Positions 62,086 to 64,000 of a stretch of DNA of 64,000 nucleotides are shown here, in pieces (the stretch's first letter is position 1; every line of letters starts with the position of its first letter). The notes under the pieces were generated by a model. It searched no databases. It was not told where the DNA came from and saw nothing but the letters and a program-made list of their open reading frames with translations. The translations under genes were made by a program, and so were the position numbers. Source of the stretch: Nissolia schottii (lineage: Eukaryota > Streptophyta > Magnoliopsida > Fabales > Fabaceae); assembly GCA_003254905.1 (NCBI GenBank), contig QANU01107957.1:62720-126719 (forward strand), written 5' to 3'.

Positions 62086-64000
62086 ATTATTAGTATTGAT
62101 TAATGGATATAATTAATATTTCTTTCAACTAATTAAATTTTGTAATTCTGCTCCACTTTAGTTATATATAAATGAAGTAGCACAAATTAATTTTTTTAAT
62201 GTTACAAATGGACGATTAAAAATAGTTCCACTTAATTGAATTTAGTGATTATAACCTCTCTATGTTGATCCAAAATTCAAGTAGCAATTTTAAATAGGAA
62301 TAGGAAAAAGAACTCGTACATACACTTGCGGATATTACTGTGACAAGTATACATAGAGAGACTAATTTTACACTCATAGGGAAGGATATTCATACCTGCT
62401 TGGTAATAGAGATAGAGACAAGTTTAAGGTATCCAACCAACTTCACTGAAATATTTATTAAAAATATAGTATTCTTTTTTTTTAAATGATTGGTGGGGAT
62501 CATTAAAGTTATCATTAGACTCCAATTTTATTATTTTAGTTACAATTAACGGACACCAATTTTAACTTTGAGGTATTCATATAATTATTTAGCAATTATT
62601 ACATTTATTACAATTAATAAATGTGTTTGGTAATCCCGTTTCATGAATGTAGGTCTTTTTAGAAAAAAATAATTTATATCATAGTGATATTCTCTTTAGC
62701 AATTTAATGTAAAATTAATATTTTTCGTACTAATTTTATCCATAGTGGGAGAATACTTGCATGGCGTTTGTTTCAAAATATATACATTCATTCCAAGCAA
62801 TGAGTACTCAACAATATTTCATTCTCCTATTTGTTTTAATCTATATAAATTTATTATCAAAAATAAATCATTCTAAAAAAATTTTATAAATCTAAATTTT
62901 AATAGATTTTTATTCTCACCTTAAGGGTTGAAAATATTTATTCCCACGCCATGGCCTTTGGAAATTGAAAATGGATCCGACAAAAATATCAAATTATCCT
63001 TAATTCTATTTTTTTTCCCTTTTTATGAAAGTATAATTTTTTATTTAGAAAACAATAATAATTTTATTTCTTTAAATAATAACAATTTATGATTAAAAAT
63101 ATAGTTTAAATTTTATTTAATGTCATTTTAATTTATTAAAAATTTAAAAATATTATACAATTAATTGTTAAATATGTTTTTTCCCCCTCAAATCAAAGTA
63201 ATGAGATTTTGTTTTATTAAAAATTAAAAAGTTGTTAATATATCATATACATGTACCAAGGATATTATCCGATGTCCATGCATAATTTTGAAAAACCAAT
63301 ATCTTTTAATTACTCATTAGTCTTCATGCATAAAGACAAACTAAATTAAAAAATAGTTCATACATATACACAAAGTATAATTTAGTTATTTGGGTGAATT
63401 TATTTGGATAATTTGTTATTTGACATTGTAGAGTCAATATCAATATAATATACACTCACTACTTATGACACTGATAACTTTGGTATATTTTTAAGTTACA
63501 TTATAGTTTTGTCTCACTCCCAACAACTATACAATGTTTCATTTAAATATTTTTCAATCATATCAATGTGTGAAAAATCAATCTCAATATTCATTGTAAA
63601 AGAGTTTATACAAAAAGAAAGTTTTATTTATTTTTAATTATAATTAAAGTTAAAATGCATATTTTTTTAAAATATTTTTAAGAGACTTTCGAAAACTAGT
63701 TCCTTGCATGTCAATAACTATTTTTGAGTCGTTACAATCTTGTAGTGTACGCTCTTAATATAGTAAAGTTTTATAGTGTCATTTAATTATATGATATCAC
63801 ATAAATAAAAATCTTTAATCACATACTCACAACCTCAAAAGTCTCACATACAGAACATGTATATAACCATTGAACTTTATTCTTATTTAAAATAAAATAT
63901 CTTCTAACCGTGCAAGCAGAGTGAGAACATGAGGAGCGTGCATGATATATATATATATATATATAAACGTAGAAGTTCTTTTTTCCGCACGAAAAACATA
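62086..64000. other. Intergenic stretch to the window end
   Basis: Very AT-rich with no supported gene. A TA microsatellite lies at about 63945-63964. Confidence 0.5.

Overview
This is a plant nuclear window: AT-rich, with genes split by GT-AG introns, long gene-poor stretches and several kinds of retrotransposon and DNA transposon. The four protein families and the repeats fit a eudicot. A papilionoid legume is plausible from the look of the MITEs and long-LTR gypsy elements, but no sequence comparison was possible, so the species is not claimed. All four intact genes lie on the + strand, and their exon models were built by hand from splice sites and reading frame.

Genes: (1) 16589-22162, a 703-residue RING-H2 E3 ubiquitin ligase of the RHG1A/HIP1/MBR type with a leader intron. 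(2) 33126-36109, a SPATULA/ALCATRAZ-type bHLH transcription factor, about 324 residues in six exons. (3) 38789-41433, a BOI-related RING E3 ligase, 338 residues in four exons. (4) 58569-59969, a class B heat stress factor, HsfB4-like, 361 residues in two exons with the usual single intron inside the DNA-binding domain. They are separate transcription units 2.5-17 kb apart and nothing in the sequence indicates that they work as a unit.

Mobile DNA fills much of the rest. 1-2550 holds three successive copies of the 3' end of a long gypsy LTR. 7050-8520 is a minus-strand gypsy relic (gag, primer-binding site, LTR). 24070-30405 is a nested structure: a decayed plant-mobile-domain (MAIN-like) gene lies between long inverted repeats and is interrupted by a 3,362-bp solo LTR with a perfect 5-bp target duplication. 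47750-48345 is a GC-rich gypsy-type LTR relic. 51010-52018 is a 1-kb TRIM with two LTRs and a primer-binding site. 54873-56930 is a truncated copia element with an insertion in its RNase H part. Two hAT-type MITEs show 8-bp target duplications (4379-4838 and 54195-54510). A 542-bp foldback sits in the first coding-region intron of gene 1.

Three loci (about 5240-5720, 12130-12610, 49540-50110) share a short tandem motif related to TGCACAAACATTTTT, and 61170-62080 holds another degenerate array. No rRNA, tRNA, organellar insertion or CRISPR array was seen. The most informative parts are the nested plant-mobile-domain element, the structural changes inside gene 1 (foldback, duplicated splice donor, spliced upstream ORF) and the TRIM. 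I found no convincing evidence of a wholly new biological system.
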